Assembly: GCF_029873635.1 (NCBI RefSeq)
Contig: NC_080422.1
Coordinates: 4,196,001-4,260,000 of the forward strand
Reading direction: 5' to 3'
From: Malania oleifera
Taxonomy: Eukaryota; Streptophyta; Magnoliopsida; Santalales; Ximeniaceae
Length of the DNA: 64,000 bases
The notes beneath the pieces are model-generated. The model saw nothing but the letters and a program-made list of their open reading frames with translations, was not told the DNA's origin and did no database searches. Of this stretch, positions 22,501 through 34,505 are shown one piece after another. How positions within the stretch are numbered: the stretch's first letter is position 1; the number at the start of each line of letters is the position of its first letter. A program made the translations under genes and the position numbers.

Positions 22501-25500
22501 GTAAACAAGGTGTACATGGATCGCCTGCGTGGCCAGATTTTGACCGTGTGCAGAGAACATAGCATGGACAGTTGAGACTCAACCACGTCACTTCCTCATC
22601 AAACGGATAGAAGAATGTCATGCGCTGAAATCCTAGGGTCCCGAGGGTTGTGATACTTAAACCCAAAATTTTCCATTTCCTCGTTTTCATATTCTTCATT
22701 TTCTCGAGCACTCCCTACCCTCTCTCTCTTCTCTCCTCCTTCTTTTTCCCTGCAATGCAAAAACCCTAGGGTTTCTGCAATCTCCTCCTTCAAGTTCTTC
22801 CTTCTCTCTCTAATTCCTGGACTTAGGATCCTTTTAGTTTCTTGCTCGCCTCTCTGCTCTCACTTGAAACCCTATATTTCTTCCACCCCTGCTTTCACCA
22901 CTTCCCTCGAATACTCACTCTCTCTACAACCGGCAACTCCAAGCATGAAACCTTAGGGTTTCGTGTTCTTCTTTCTCTATGCCCAAACATGAAAACCCTA
23001 GATCTAACCTGCAAATCCCTCCCAATCTCTCTCAATCCTCTGCATCTCTTGTGAATAGAAACCCTAGGGTTTCTAGTTCTCCATTATTCCCTACAGACGA
23101 ACCCCTCAACTTCCTTTTTGGATGATCTAAAAAAAAGATTGGGTTCAGATCTTCGCACTACGCCTTTATTCTAAAAAAACTAAAACCGGTTCCATGCTTT
23201 TGTTTGTTCGTATTTTCAAGGACGACCACTCAAACTCTCGAGGATGTTCAAGATGGGGCAACTTGAAGGCGAGACACCAAGGAAGTCATAACCGAAGCTC
23301 TAGAGGTTACGAAAAAAGATAAGTGATTCCTTTTCTCACTTATTTCCATTTTGGCTATGTGAATGCTCAGGTTGATTGTGTGTGTTCGTGCTTGATGAAT
23401 CCTAGTTATGTGTGTGTGGTGTTATTCGTGCTTGGTTAGGCTTTCGGGTTGGGGTCGAGGACGAAGATGAGTTAATTCGTTACTGACCTGGTGAGTGGTG
23501 CTTGGGTTGACTTGTGCGAGTCAACACATGGGGACGTGTGAACTAACTCGGGTGAACCCAAGTGAGTCACGTGCTTGCAGGCACGTGTGAGGGTGGGTTA
23601 GTTTTTGTTTCAAGCCTGTGCGTGTATTTTGGGCTTGGTGGGTTTCAAAATGGGGCTTCAGGTGATTTTCTAAAGTGAAGTGGGCTTGGCTTAATTAAAT
23701 GGGTCCGGTTTGAGTTTTTAAAAGCAAATGGGCTAGTTCTCTAAAATGGGTTGGGGTTAAACCTTTTAAAAACGAGCTGGTCTGGGTTAATTTTCAAAAT
23801 GGGCTTGAGTTGAATTTTTAAATGGGCTGGCCTGGGTTAATTTTTAAAACAAAGTGGGCTGGGTTAATTTTTAAAAACTGGTTGGGTTTGCATTTAAATG
23901 GGCCTAGGGGGATCTATAAGAACTGGGCCTCAGGTGTTTTGAAAATGGTTATGGGTCGGTTTCTATTTTAAAATGGGTTTCTGGGCTTGAGTTAAAAGAA
24001 GTGGGCTTCGGGTGTGAATTTGAAAACATTTCGGCTTGGGTAGTTTAAAAGTGAAGTTGGGCCTAGGAGATTTAAAACGAGTTCAGGCTCGATTGTTTTA
24101 AATGAGTTGGGCTTTGGGTTGATGGTTCAATTCAGATCCAGGCCTGAGGTGGTAAATGGGTCAGAGGTTTCGGGTTAGTTCAAAATGGGTTCGAACCCCA
24201 ATTCTAGTTTGGGTTTAGTAGGGGTTTTGATCTCGAGTTTGGCCTTTTATTCGGGTTCCAACTTGAACTTGAGGCTCAGATGGGGAGGGGTGCCTGCACT
24301 TATATACAAACAGAGCTAACAATGAATTTAGGAATTGAACGAAACAAAGAGGGAGAACTACATGCTTGACCTCCTTTTCCTCTCTGGTGTTTGCCAGTGA
24401 TTGTTTGGGCTGGGTGAACCACTGATCTGCTTTCGAGTGAGCTTCTGAATTTTGTCTACGACTCTATTCTTCTGCTCCTCTGCTCCTCTACAATCTTGCA
24501 GAGTTTTCCTATGCTCCTCCCTCTCCTTCTCTCAATCCCTACAGAGCTTCTGCAGAGTTTTTCTAATACTCATTTTTCTCTCTTCTTCTTCTTCCTCTCA
24601 ATCTTTGTAGGGTTTTTCTAACTCTTTTGTGTGTCCTCTATAGTGTAAGCTCGCCCCTATTTATAGGGAGCTAGGGGTTGACTTGGTGCCATTTGCCTAA
24701 CAGAATTCCCCTCTCTTATTCCCTGCGCTGGCAGGGAATATTACTTTTTAACCGCCCTTAATTTTGCACATGTGAATTCTATTATTATTTTCTTTGCTAA
24801 CTAATTGAGCTATTTCTCTCTTTTGTGTGCAGGTGAACACGGGGATATGCCATCAGCTCTTGCTAGTTGGCAATCAAAGATTGGAGGGCTTGTGTTTTTA
24901 TTTGTTTTTTCTTTTCTTTTTGTTATTTGTTGTGTAGGATGTGTATGTACCCCCATACCTCACTGCCCGCAACATCTGTTTGTACACTTGTATTTTGTGA
25001 TTTTTATTTCTTGTATGTATTTTCACTTTCATATATCTACATTTATGTGTGTTTGGCAACATGCGCTGCCCTCACCTGTACTTGGGACACATGACCACCC
25101 CTTTTCTGAATAAAGTGTGACCTCATGCATTTTTAATTTTTGACTAGAAACCCCAAATTCTCAATTGAATTTTCCAAAAGAAAAACTTGGTAATAAAAAT
25201 GACTTTGAGACTTAACCAAAACACCGGTTTCAAAATTAAAAAGACCAAATTTAGGATCCTAAAGCTCGATTCCAAATTTCGAAGGACTCAACTTAATAGT
25301 TTCCAGACTCAAAAATTGGAAAACTTAATTCTCATCCTAATCGAAATAAAAGGACTAAATTTTGAAAGTTACAGAATTCAACTAAAAAAGTTCAAAGAAA
25401 TTATTTTCAAGATTAAAATTAAGGACTCAATTTTTTTTGGATTTCAAGATTTAACACAACACCTAGCATAACAAAAGTAATTACAGGGGTCTCAATTAAA

Positions 25501-26435
25501 GGAGATTAATTTTGCAACTAAAAGGACCTATGCTAGAATTATAAAAACAAGGATCAAGAAGGCTTAATTTTTCTAAAATGATTTTGAGAGACTATTTTTT
25601 TAGAAAGTTTACAAAACTCAAATTCAAATTTTTTTTTTTTTTGAAAATTTTAAGGAACTCAACTAACTGAAATTAAAAGGACTCAAATATTTGAAAATAG
25701 AGATTCAGGGTCTTAATTTTAAAATTCAGGATCATCAGGTCTTTTTTAGAAAGACCTGATAAAAAGTAAGGTGTCCACGAGACATAAGTTGAAGTGGCAA
25801 TTCAAGGTGGCACAATTAATCATATGTAATATGGACCCCTCTCCTAATTTTTTTTTTTTTTTTGTCCATTCTAAAAGTACGTACACATTACATATGGGAG
25901 CCACCATTAACGTTATAAAACAAATTATTAGTGCTCATATTTATTTTTAATTAATTTATTAAATTATAATTTCAATTATTTAAATTTTATAACGGAAATG
26001 AAGAGTTCTGCACGGCACACACTGTCATACACATCTTCATCCTCTTTCATAATTATATATTCTTCAGGTAGACTCTCTCTCAACACGTGTATACATATCT
26101 ATCTATACAAACACACACACACACACACATGTCACGACAGGTGGGGGCTGTCTTTGTAGACTTTTCAATTTTGTAATTATTGGCAATGAGCTGCTAAATT
26201 ATTGAGGCGTAACTCATGAGTATATAATATTGAGAATTCATTTTAAATTTTGTATATTTATTTGTTTATATAATTGATTCCTTTGCATACAAAATTGGTA
26301 AATTTTGTTTATGTGCAAAATTAGTTTTTTTATCGAGATGCATGTTCGACAAAAGTTTATCACGTGAAAATATTCAAGGAAAAAGATTCTTTCCTACTAC
26401 CTAGACCTATGTTTCTCTAAAAATAAAATTCTATT

Positions 26436-26468
<33 letters not shown>

Positions 26469-27261
26469 TATGGATATGAAGAAGCAATAAAAAATGTTAA
26501 TTATTTATTTCATATAAATTAGTAAAATTAATTAATCTCTAGAGTTAAATATTATTTACTTAATTATTCTACTTAATCCATATCAATTTTTTAATATATC
26601 ATTAATCTTCCAAAATAAAAAGGATTAGTAACAATAATTAAAAAGTTACCTTAATATTGTGAGTCTCAGAACACCAAGCGTCCATATTTGATCTGAAATA
26701 CACTTCGGGGCTTCTCTCCACCACCTTCTTCTCCCTACAAAAGGGCAACCAGTGTTTGGCAAAACTAGCAGCCTCCATGAGAGCAAACAGGGTGAGCTCC
26801 GAGCCCCCGTCGTCCGACACGTAAACCGCCACCTTCTCCGTTGGGTACTCGTAGGCCATCACCGAGAGCGCCGTATTCACTAGGCTCATCGGTGGCTCCT
26901 TGAACGGATCCGCCGTGCACACGAACACGTCCAGGGCCGGAAACCCCTCTCCCCACGCTGCGGCAGGTCCTCCAAGGAGGGCCTCCGGGAACTCCCTACG
27001 GGAGACCGGCCGCATGCGGAAGGCCTGCGTGGTAACCCACATGAACCCGAGGACAGCATCGGCCGCAAGCAGGCATAACCGGGTTGCAGCTGATGCTAGG
27101 CCGGTTGTGGAGTGGAGGAGAGCGACGGTGTGGTGGTAGAAAAGGGCTACTACGGCCGAAACGTAGACCGCGGCGAACACACGGTTCGGGATGGTCCGGC
27201 GCATGAGCCGGAGGGTGTGGAGGGGAGGGGAAGGGGTGGCGCAGTGGGGCGCAGCCTCCAT
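16502..27261 (-). CDS. Cellulose-synthase-like protein G (CslG), GT2 family
   Basis: Six exons on the minus strand: 27261-26650, 20039-19890, 19793-19668, 19580-19137, 18599-18252 and 17059-16502. All borders are GT/AG and all junctions are phase 0, giving 204+50+42+148+116+185 = 745 aa, the usual CslG length. Two N-terminal membrane helices (about 28-50 and 62-80) are followed by the catalytic motifs: D150-D151-G-G, DCD at 313-315, VED at 453-455 and QCKRW at 493-497. About six C-terminal membrane helices follow. CslG-type blocks such as MPNLIYVSRQKSR, QFPQRFHGINK and GPNYVGTGCFF separate it from CslE. Family knowledge: CslG-clade enzymes are membrane glycosyltransferases, and several legume and spinach members glucuronosylate triterpenoid aglycones. 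The substrate here is unknown. Exon 1 is strikingly GC-rich against its AT-rich surroundings. Intron 1 is 6.6 kb and repeat-filled; intron 3 is only 87 bp. Confidence 0.93.
17507..17825. mobile_element. Foldback (long inverted repeat) element in CslG intron 5
   Basis: The left arm begins GACAAAAGACATTGACCTC and the right arm ends GAGGTCAATATTTTTTGCCC. The arms pair imperfectly along about 150 bp, with a centre at ACTTGTATTTTTGCAAAATACAAG (about 17660-17685). The internal motif GACACAAACCTC / GAGGTTTGTGTC recurs. No coding capacity. It looks like a foldback MITE. Because it lies in an intron, the CslG pre-mRNA should contain a hairpin here. Confidence 0.75.
18791..18912 (-). mobile_element. 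SINE fragment, 5'-truncated, in CslG intron 4
   Basis: The reverse strand reads CAGCGAGACCTAGGGGAGG...TAGGTTTGGT...TGGTGGCTGGAGTTCCTATG followed by a poly(A) stretch (the T-run at 18791-18806). This is the 3' third of the SINE seen at 55024-55383 and 59735-60134. The tRNA-like head is missing. Confidence 0.85.
19581..19667 (-). other. CslG intron 3, 87 bp, open in frame
   Basis: Begins GTAAGC, ends TTTTGAAG. Removal joins ALNVL to LRVSATM, which matches the conserved family block. The length is 29 codons with no stop in the reading frame, so retention would leave the protein open. An annotation program could miss this intron. Confidence 0.8.
21120..25790 (+). mobile_element. Long-LTR Ty3/Gypsy (Tat/Ogre-type) remnant in CslG intron 1
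   Basis: No exon-like frame. The left part (about 21230-21390: GATGGAGTCACTACTAATC, CCAGAGTCGGGTTTG, GGTATTAGCACCCCGTACAC) resembles the start of long plant Tat/Ogre LTRs. It is followed by T-rich sequence, CCCTAGGGTTT-type stretches (about 22755-23070), many GGGCTGGGTTAATTTTTAAAA-like short repeats (23640-24130), a GGACTCAATT-type motif series (25200-25720), and GTAAGGTGTCCACGAG at about 25768. It could be one solo LTR or a truncated element. I could not fix the ends or a target duplication, so the limits are approximate. Confidence 0.4.
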
Positions 27262-27265
27262 CTTT

Positions 27266-27389
27266 TGGGAGCTGGTGGGTGGTGAAGGTATGGGTCCTTA
27301 TTTATTTGGGAGCTGGTGGGTGGCGAAGGTATGGGTCCTTGTATATTTGTGAGCTAGCTAGGGGGATCCCCACATGTGTGGAGGTTTCA
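27266..27389 (-). repeat. 41-bp tandem repeat in the CslG 5' leader
   Basis: GGGAGCTGGTGGGTGGYGAAGG starts at 27267 and 27308 (period 41) with a degenerate third start at 27349. The first copy ends five bases from the CslG start codon (27261), so it is probably within the 5' UTR or core promoter. Confidence 0.85.
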
Positions 27390-27867
27390 ATGATATGCCC
27401 ATGTACACTCGTGTGAACTACAGTTTAGTTTTTATATTTTTTTTTATTTTATATATATGCAAGCATGTGATCTTGATTTTTATATGACATTAATTTTAGT
27501 TTTTCAACGGGCGATCAAAAAAAAATCTTTTTTGAGCTACTTTAAATAATTAATTACTTATATTATTATTTAACTTTCAACGAGACTTTAAATAAATAAA
27601 AGAAAGAAGGAAAATTTATCGCTTATGGAGAGATTGTGATTATAATATTTGAGATTAATTTTTGTGTTAAAGGTTTTTGATTCAAACTTTACAAGAAAAT
27701 TAGAAGATGATAGATATTAATGTCCGTCCCGTCTCACATCGTTTTTGTGAGCAGTTTCAAAGTCAGTATACGATCCTCTTAACTCTCTCTCCTTAATACC
27801 TAGGTTTTGAATAGAAAATATGAGGTAAATTATCTTTGGTATTTCATTAATGGGCACTAAAAAAAAT
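27390..27867 (-). promoter_or_regulatory. CslG upstream region
   Basis: AT-rich sequence upstream of the CslG start codon. A TATATATAAAATA-like stretch lies near 27449-27461 on the minus strand, but the transcription start cannot be fixed. No repeat recognised apart from short AT tracts. Confidence 0.25.
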
Positions 27868-28569
27868 GTATGTAAATTTTTATTTGCATTAAAATATATA
27901 TATTTATAAAATTTTTAAATACTACTACTACTCCTCCTGTTGCTATAGTTATTATTATTATTATTATTATTGACAATCAACTATGTCTTTTCAAGATACT
28001 CAGTGGATTTTTTTTTAGGAAATGTAATTGGATATTTTTTTTTGGTCTTGCACTGATCTTAATTTAATTTTTAGCAATGAAAATTAATATACAATATTAA
28101 TTAATTGAAATGACTTCTACTATTTAGAAAAGTTTTATTATAAAAATGAGGAAAAATGGTCCGTGAGTACTATCACTGGCCACCGTGGCTACATGCGTTT
28201 AGGCGAAAAATTTTATTAAAGAAGTGGAAATGAATAGAAATTAAGTTGAAAATTAATTTTTGATTATATTTTTTAATTTCAAATATGATCAAGAATGAAG
28301 AGTCACTCTAAATTAAGAAAAATCAAACGCTTATGCATGGATATGTAAAATAAAAATTTATATATTTATTCACTATAAAATTTTAATTGTCCCTTATTTT
28401 CTTAATTATTGAATAAGAAAAAATAAATTCCTCAACATATTTTTTGTTCTTTTCCTATTAGTATAAATTCAGTGGCATGTCAATGTATTATTTTCAACAA
28501 TTACTTCTAAATAACTTGTATTAGTTAAAATTAGTGAAAAACTAATGTTGATAATAACTAATAATTTTA

Positions 28570-28571
<2 letters not shown>

Positions 28572-28617
<46 letters not shown>
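28572..28617. repeat. (TA)n microsatellite in copy A
   Basis: About 23 dinucleotides. The matching place in copy B (about 37650) has only a few. Confidence 0.95.
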
Positions 28618-28618
<1 letters not shown>

Positions 28619-28849
28619 CATGTATACAAATATATCTTTCATAATTAAATGTTGAGTTATATTATTCATCTCGAGTCTACGATTATTGCAAACTCAGGGA
28701 ACAAGAGGTGAGAGCATGACATATGAACCTATAGGCCACTCTTGTATTTTACATTAATGTTTAGATCTGTGACGAGCAGTATTTAATTTAATTAAATGTT
28801 TAAACTTCAAAATTGATTAAAATAACTATCTTGTCAAGAAAATGAAAAA

Positions 28850-30489
28850 TGATGGAGGTTATAGACACCCTACTTTATCCAAATATAACAAGAAAATACA
28901 TTGTCTATTTTTATACAATTATAGCGGCAGAAAAATACAAAATATATATAGCAGAAAAATACAAAAAAAAAAAATGAAATACAATACAACAAAAATAAAT
29001 ACAAATAAAAAGATAGTTAGTTGTTAAAATTAAATGGGGTGTTGGGAGATTAGCAATAAAAAAGATGGTTGGCTATTGGGAGATTGGCAATAAATAGGTG
29101 GTTGGATGGTTGAATTTAAATGTTATGATCAATGCATCCAAGCCTATAAATAAAGTCTTTTGAAGAGAAGAAAAAATAAAGAGAAAAAAAGAGAGTTTCG
29201 TGCATCCTGGAGACATCTAAGAAAGAGTGAGAGAGAGAAGAAAATTATTTGCTGAAAATTCAGGATTTGAGGTGCCTGCGTAGTCAGATTGATCTTGATG
29301 ATCGAATGGTGATTTCTCGTTTGATTGAGCTAAAATATTGATAAATTGTTCTATACTCACCCTTTTTAATTCTAGTTGATCTAATTGTCATTTGGAGCTT
29401 TTTAGCTTTGGTTTTGTGGCTTAGACAACGACCTCATTGCAGCAATAACTTCAGGATTAGAGGTGCTTGTGCAGTTAGCTTGATTTAGATGATCGGATAG
29501 TGATTTCTCGTTTGATTTAACTGAAAGTTTGACAGGTTGTTTGTGACTCATCCTTCTTCATTTTGATAGGTGCAATTGTGATTTCGAGTTTTGTAACTTT
29601 GGTTTTGTAGCTTGGACAACAGTCCCATTGCAACAGCAACTTTAGGATTAGAGATACTTGCGCAATTAGTATGATCTAGACAATCGAATAGTGATTTCTC
29701 ATTTGATTGAGTTGAAAGTTTGACATTTTGTTCATGACTCATCTTTCTTCATTTTGGTCATTCAGATTATCATTTGGGGTTTTTTAACTTCGGTTTTGTT
29801 GCTTGGACAGCAACTCCATCGCGGCAACAGTTTCAGGTAAAGAAAAGTCTTTAAAAACCTCAAAAAAAGTTTGAAAAAATGTTGAGAAAATTTCTACAAA
29901 TATTTTGAAAAATCGGGGGATTTTTTAAAAGATTATTTTTCTTAGAATTTGGTGATTTTTTCTTGTTTTTGTGTGTGTGCGTTTTTATGATTTAAAAAAG
30001 GACAATGAGGTATTTTAAACCTCATCTGTAATATCTCTGAGGGGAATTTATCTAACAAAATCCCCTCGTTTGGAGGTTTTATTAGATATTCCTAAATCAC
30101 ACTGAAGTTTTTAACTTCCTGTCAATTTTGTTGATTTATGTATTTATTCATTTATATGTTTCTTATAAAAGGAGTTAATTAAGGATTATTAAATTCAATT
30201 TGGAGAGAATTCATAATTAATTAAGTACCGTTTGTCGAATGGGTGTGTAAGGGGTGCGAATATATTCTCCTCACATAACTGTGCTCTTGATCCTAACTCT
30301 GGTATAAGTAGACTGAGACTACTGGTTCCTTGGTCTAGGTTTAGTCTAGTGACCAATCAAATTAGTAGTAATTAGGTGTTTTAACTGCACCAAGGAAAAA
30401 TAGGTTAGTAACAACTCCAAATAAAAAATTTTCAACCTTATATTTTACGTCCCTCACGGTATTAGGCCCCACTCCGAGACGTCGCGACA
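28850..30489 (+). mobile_element. LTR-like block inside the tandem unit
   Basis: Contains a TATAAATAAAG box at 29145-29155 (also kept in copy B at 43839-43849), a purine-rich leader, three 191-bp subrepeats, and near its end GGTGTGTAAGGGGTGCGAAT (30242) and CCGAGACGTCGCGACA (30474-30489), wording typical of the 3' end of plant Gypsy LTRs. Copy C lacks this block almost exactly. It could be a solo LTR of a family I cannot name. The 5' end is uncertain and no target duplication was confirmed. Confidence 0.35.
29261..29832 (+). repeat. 191-bp subrepeat, three units
   Basis: Units begin near 29261, 29452 and 29643 with CAGGATTWGAG, then share GTGATTTCTC and GGTTTTGT..CTTGGACA blocks. Copy B has a single unit at about 43964-44153. 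Unequal crossing-over or slippage explains the roughly 380-bp difference. Confidence 0.85.
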
Positions 30490-32717
30490 GGGGCAATAAT
30501 TCTTTTTAGAATTCAAAAAATTAATTTAAGGAAATTAAATGATATTGACCGATGAATTTCAATTACGTGGTTGGGACGTGTCAAATTTGGTTTTTTATTT
30601 TACTTTTTCACTCTAGATTCTAGGCAGGCTTAAGCATTATTACCCAAGCATTAATATGGCCACTAACTTTTCAATTGAGTTAATTTAACTACCATTGCAT
30701 ATGGTTTGATCGATTGTATATAAAAATGCCTAAAAGTGTCAAATATGTGCCGTGCACACTCTATTCTCTTAGTTGAAATCTTAAAATTTGATATGTGCAT
30801 AGATAATATATTAACTAAAGTCTATAAAGGTTTGGTTCAATTGAACCGCTCTTATACTGTGTTCACCCAGTTAAAAGATTGACAGTCCAATTGACTCTTA
30901 GACCACACTTAGAAGTTTTTCAAATGTTTAGTCCTTTGATATATTGTCAACGACTTTGCAATACGAGTCATAAAACCAATATTCTCAAAAAAAATATTTT
31001 AAAAAAATAAAAACAAACTCTAAAATGAAGGAATCAATGGCATAATTGCATAGACCACAGGGCATAGATACTTTTTTTTAGGTTGGGTTGGGAAGGGAGC
31101 TGGGGCATATAGATAGAGGCCTAGTCTTTTTATTTTTCATTTTTTATATTTATTGCATGCGATGCAAAATGTTGCATATAATCGAACTCCTAAACACGTC
31201 CACTTGATACAAAAGGGGCGAGTCTAGGAGTACAAAATGAGTCAAGCCGGCTTGCAAGCTACTGAAGTTCAACTGGCTAAAATTTGGCTCGGCTTGATTT
31301 TATTCGAGTTCAAGTTGACCTCGGGATATGCAAGTAGCTTGAGAAAGCAAGTTCAAGATTCATACTATTTGCGAACCTAATCAAATTTTTAGATTTTTAT
31401 TATATTGTACTAGCCATGGGCAAGTACTTTGTGCAAGCTTCATGGTTCTCTATTTTTTAAAATGTGTAAAAAATTATTTAACAAATAACAAAAAAAATTA
31501 AATAGTATTAGAATATTTTGAAAACTAAACGAAGAGGTTAAAGGGGAAGGAAAACTACTTCTCAAATTTTTAACAATGGTTAAATGGTGATTATAAGAAA
31601 CTTCAATCAAATCAAATTTGAGTTCAATGGATTGATTGATTCAATATAATATACCCTAATAATTAGACCCGAACTTGATTATTTTGTTGAAGAAGACTAC
31701 TAATTCTTAAGTATTAGGACACTTATTCAACTCGTGAAATACAGTATATTATTTCAACTAAATTATTTTCAACAATTACTTCTAAACAACTTGTATTAGT
31801 TAAAATATATATATTTATAAAATTTTTAAGTATTAGGACATTTATTCAACTTGTGAAATACAGTATATTATTTCAACTAAATTATTTGCAATAAAATATA
31901 TATATTTATAAAATTTTTAAATACTAGTACTACTCTTGTTGCTATAGTTATTATTATTATTATTGAAAATCAACTATGGCTTTTCAAGATACTCGTGGAT
32001 TTATTTTTAGGAAATGTAATTGGATACCTTTTTTTTCTTGCACTGATCTTAATTTAATTTTTAATCACATCTTGAGTAGGCTACAAGACCTAAGTTTCTA
32101 TCTCCCCACTAAGTGTCACCTCCAAGTTAGCAAATCAAAAATAGGGACTAGTGTACAAGGAATCATTTAGAAAAAGAGAATTGAGTTTTATGAACTTTGA
32201 TTTGATATTAATGCTCAAAAGGACGATAAATAGCTCAAGAATATCTCACAAGGTGTCACAGTCGCCACGAGTGTTCTCTCAGTGCTCACAGGAAATCCTA
32301 AGTATAATGAATCATGTGAATGTGTTTATTTAGCCTCGTGAGATGCCGTGTAAATACAAAAAATTATATAGCAAGATTAACACAAGTGTACTACCAATCA
32401 ATTCTTCATGAAGTCATGAAATCATATAAAGAGAAACTACACATGATTGACACAAGTGTGTCATTCTTAAGTTTTACGCAAGTATGTGAAGGGTATACGT
32501 CAGTGTTAAGCATGACATAATGCAGTGTAATTCTTCAGTTCTCTTTCTTTTCTTTTTTTCCTTTTTGATCTTTTTGATTTTTTTTTGATTTTTTATTACC
32601 CCCCCCCCCAACTAAAGTGGAACATTGTCCTCAATTTGAAATCATAGGGAAAATAGAAAAGACTGTACACGGGAAAAGTAGGGCGTACCTGAGTGGCAAA
32701 GTAATAGAAAAGAAGAA

Positions 32718-34505
32718 CTAAACTACGAGAAAATGGACCTGAAAACCAACTAAAAATAAAATAAGATAAAATAAAAGGAAAACAAGGGAAAAAAAAACAT
32801 CATAATTGTCTGGCGAAGGCTCTAGAGGAATTTCGTCTAGTGGCCGCAGGTCTATAAATTGCACCAGCGGGTCTCCATATTTGAGCCGCCACAATGGATC
32901 AGTTTTCATACCTGCATGAAAATTAACCTCAAATAAATTAATGCTCGTCAAAATACCAAACAATATGTGTGCAGATCGACCCTTTTGTGTTGATAGGAAA
33001 GAATCTTTATTCAACATCGTGTCTAGGAAATTTGCTTCTTTATGAACTAACGTTTGAGGGAGAGTTATTAGAACAAGTACCTGTAGTTCCTCAGAAGCAT
33101 TAACATTATAAGTTTTACCTAATTCCTTGAAAATTAGATTCTCACTAGACTGGCCACCCTCTTTATCGGGTGTACATATCATCTCACCACTGTAAGGTTC
33201 TGCCTCCACATTGGGCTCCTTTACATCTGATTCAGTCGGGAGTGACGGCTCCACGGTTTCTGGGCTCTGAGTATGCAATACCACAGGTTGGTACTCCATA
33301 TTGGTATCAATTTCCTCATTAACTAATTGCTCCGCTTCTGGACTTGTGTCTTCTGATTTTTCTTTGAATTCATTTATTTCAGCTGTAACTTCTAATGCTG
33401 GGACAACTGGTTGTCCGATGATGAGCATCTCAGATTGGAGAATTTCTTTCTCGCTTCTCAAAGTGATGGCGGCCTCTGCTTTCTCAAAAGAAACATCGTG
33501 TATTTGTTGTTGTGGCTGCTGGTACTCTAGAGGACTAGGTTGATGTTCCGCAAGTAATTCCTCTTTTTCTAAGATGTCCAACTGCATGCTTATCATAATA
33601 ATGATGTCCCGCAATTCATTATGATGATCGATCTGAGTTTTCATGAACTGCTGGAGCATGTTCACCATCAGTGTCATGCTATCCTTAAGAGATTTTGACG
33701 ACGTACAGCTCTGAGGGATTTGTTGTGGCTGGTGCTGAAGTGGAGGGTTAACCGGATAGTGTGTTGGCTCATATGCCTCTCTACCACTAAATGTGCTGAT
33801 AAGGTGTACAGTCATAGGTGTCTGATCATATCGTGTATTCCATTGTGATACACATTCAGTTAGGTAATCAAAGAATGATAGTATCTGATCTAGATCCTTG
33901 CTGAAGAGTTCTGCACTGCACATGGTCTAGACAAAATACTTGTAATCAGGGGTAAGAGCAGTATAAAAATAATCAGCTAACCTCCATGAGTCAACCTTGT
34001 GATGTGGACAAGTACTTAGCAGATCTTTGAATTGCTCCCAGCAAGTCTGAAATGTCTCGTCATCCCGTTGCACAAAATTAAGAATTTGTTCCTACAAAAA
34101 TTAAGTTTTCTGTGAGGGACAAAACACATGCAGAAATTTATGCTCCATATCAGCCCAATTAGTGATAGAATGAGGTCTTAAGGAATGAAACCATATTTGT
34201 GCCCCATCTTGCAAAGAAGCAATAAATAATTGGAGCCTAATGGATTCATTAGTTCTAGCATGAGAGAAAAATATATTGCAGGTTAACTCAAACTCTGCTA
34301 AGTGCCGATAAGGGCACTCAGATTTCGTCCCATAGAACTCGGGTAGCAATGACGTCCTCCTGCGATACATTATGAAATTAAACTCTTCATTAGGCAAAAC
34401 AGTGGAAGAGGATGCAGTGACATATTCAAGCTGCAAAAAGTTCATTATCATGCGCGGTGCAAGTGCAGCCATATTTATGTGATTTTTTTTTTTTTCAAAA
34501 CTCAA
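32718..34505 (-). pseudogene. Athila-type gag remnant
   Basis: Two open stretches (34505-34101 and 33923-32718). The first carries the Athila-like gag core: LLPEFYGTKSECPYRHLAEF, then SIRLQLFIASLQDGAQIWF and SITNWADMEHKFL. The second is a Q/E-rich gag tail with an AAITLRSEKEI block, the counterpart of the family's VTLRSGK. A fossil belonging to the element at 32066-37142. Confidence 0.7.

Larger units (their letters stand above)
27868..31806. repeat. Tandem-unit copy A (uninterrupted)
   Basis: An AT-rich unit with no host exon. Its sequence returns in order in copy B (31888-51728) and partly in copy C (51729-52270). The string ATTATTTTCAACAATTACTT occurs at 28487 and, with one unit between, at 31762, giving a repeat length of about 3.28 kb here. 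Landmarks are CAATGAAAATTAATATACAA (about 28073), the (TA)n run at 28572-28617, the LTR-like block 28850-30489, and a CAATAATTCTTTTTAGAATTC site at about 30494. Compared with B it lacks about 150 bp after 28830 and has two more 191-bp subrepeats. Confidence 0.85.

Noticed and set aside
24805-25113. Cysteine- and phenylalanine-rich plus-strand frame
   Set aside because: T-rich sequence within the LTR-like part of CslG intron 1, with overlapping alternatives and no domain.
26765-27139. Open frames overlapping CslG exon 1 on both strands
   Set aside because: Shadow frames of a GC-rich exon. The CslG frame has family motifs and exact splice junctions.
28842-29027. Short lysine-rich frame in copy A, similar frame in copy B (43379-43807)
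   Set aside because: AT-rich repeat sequence; the frame is not kept between copies.
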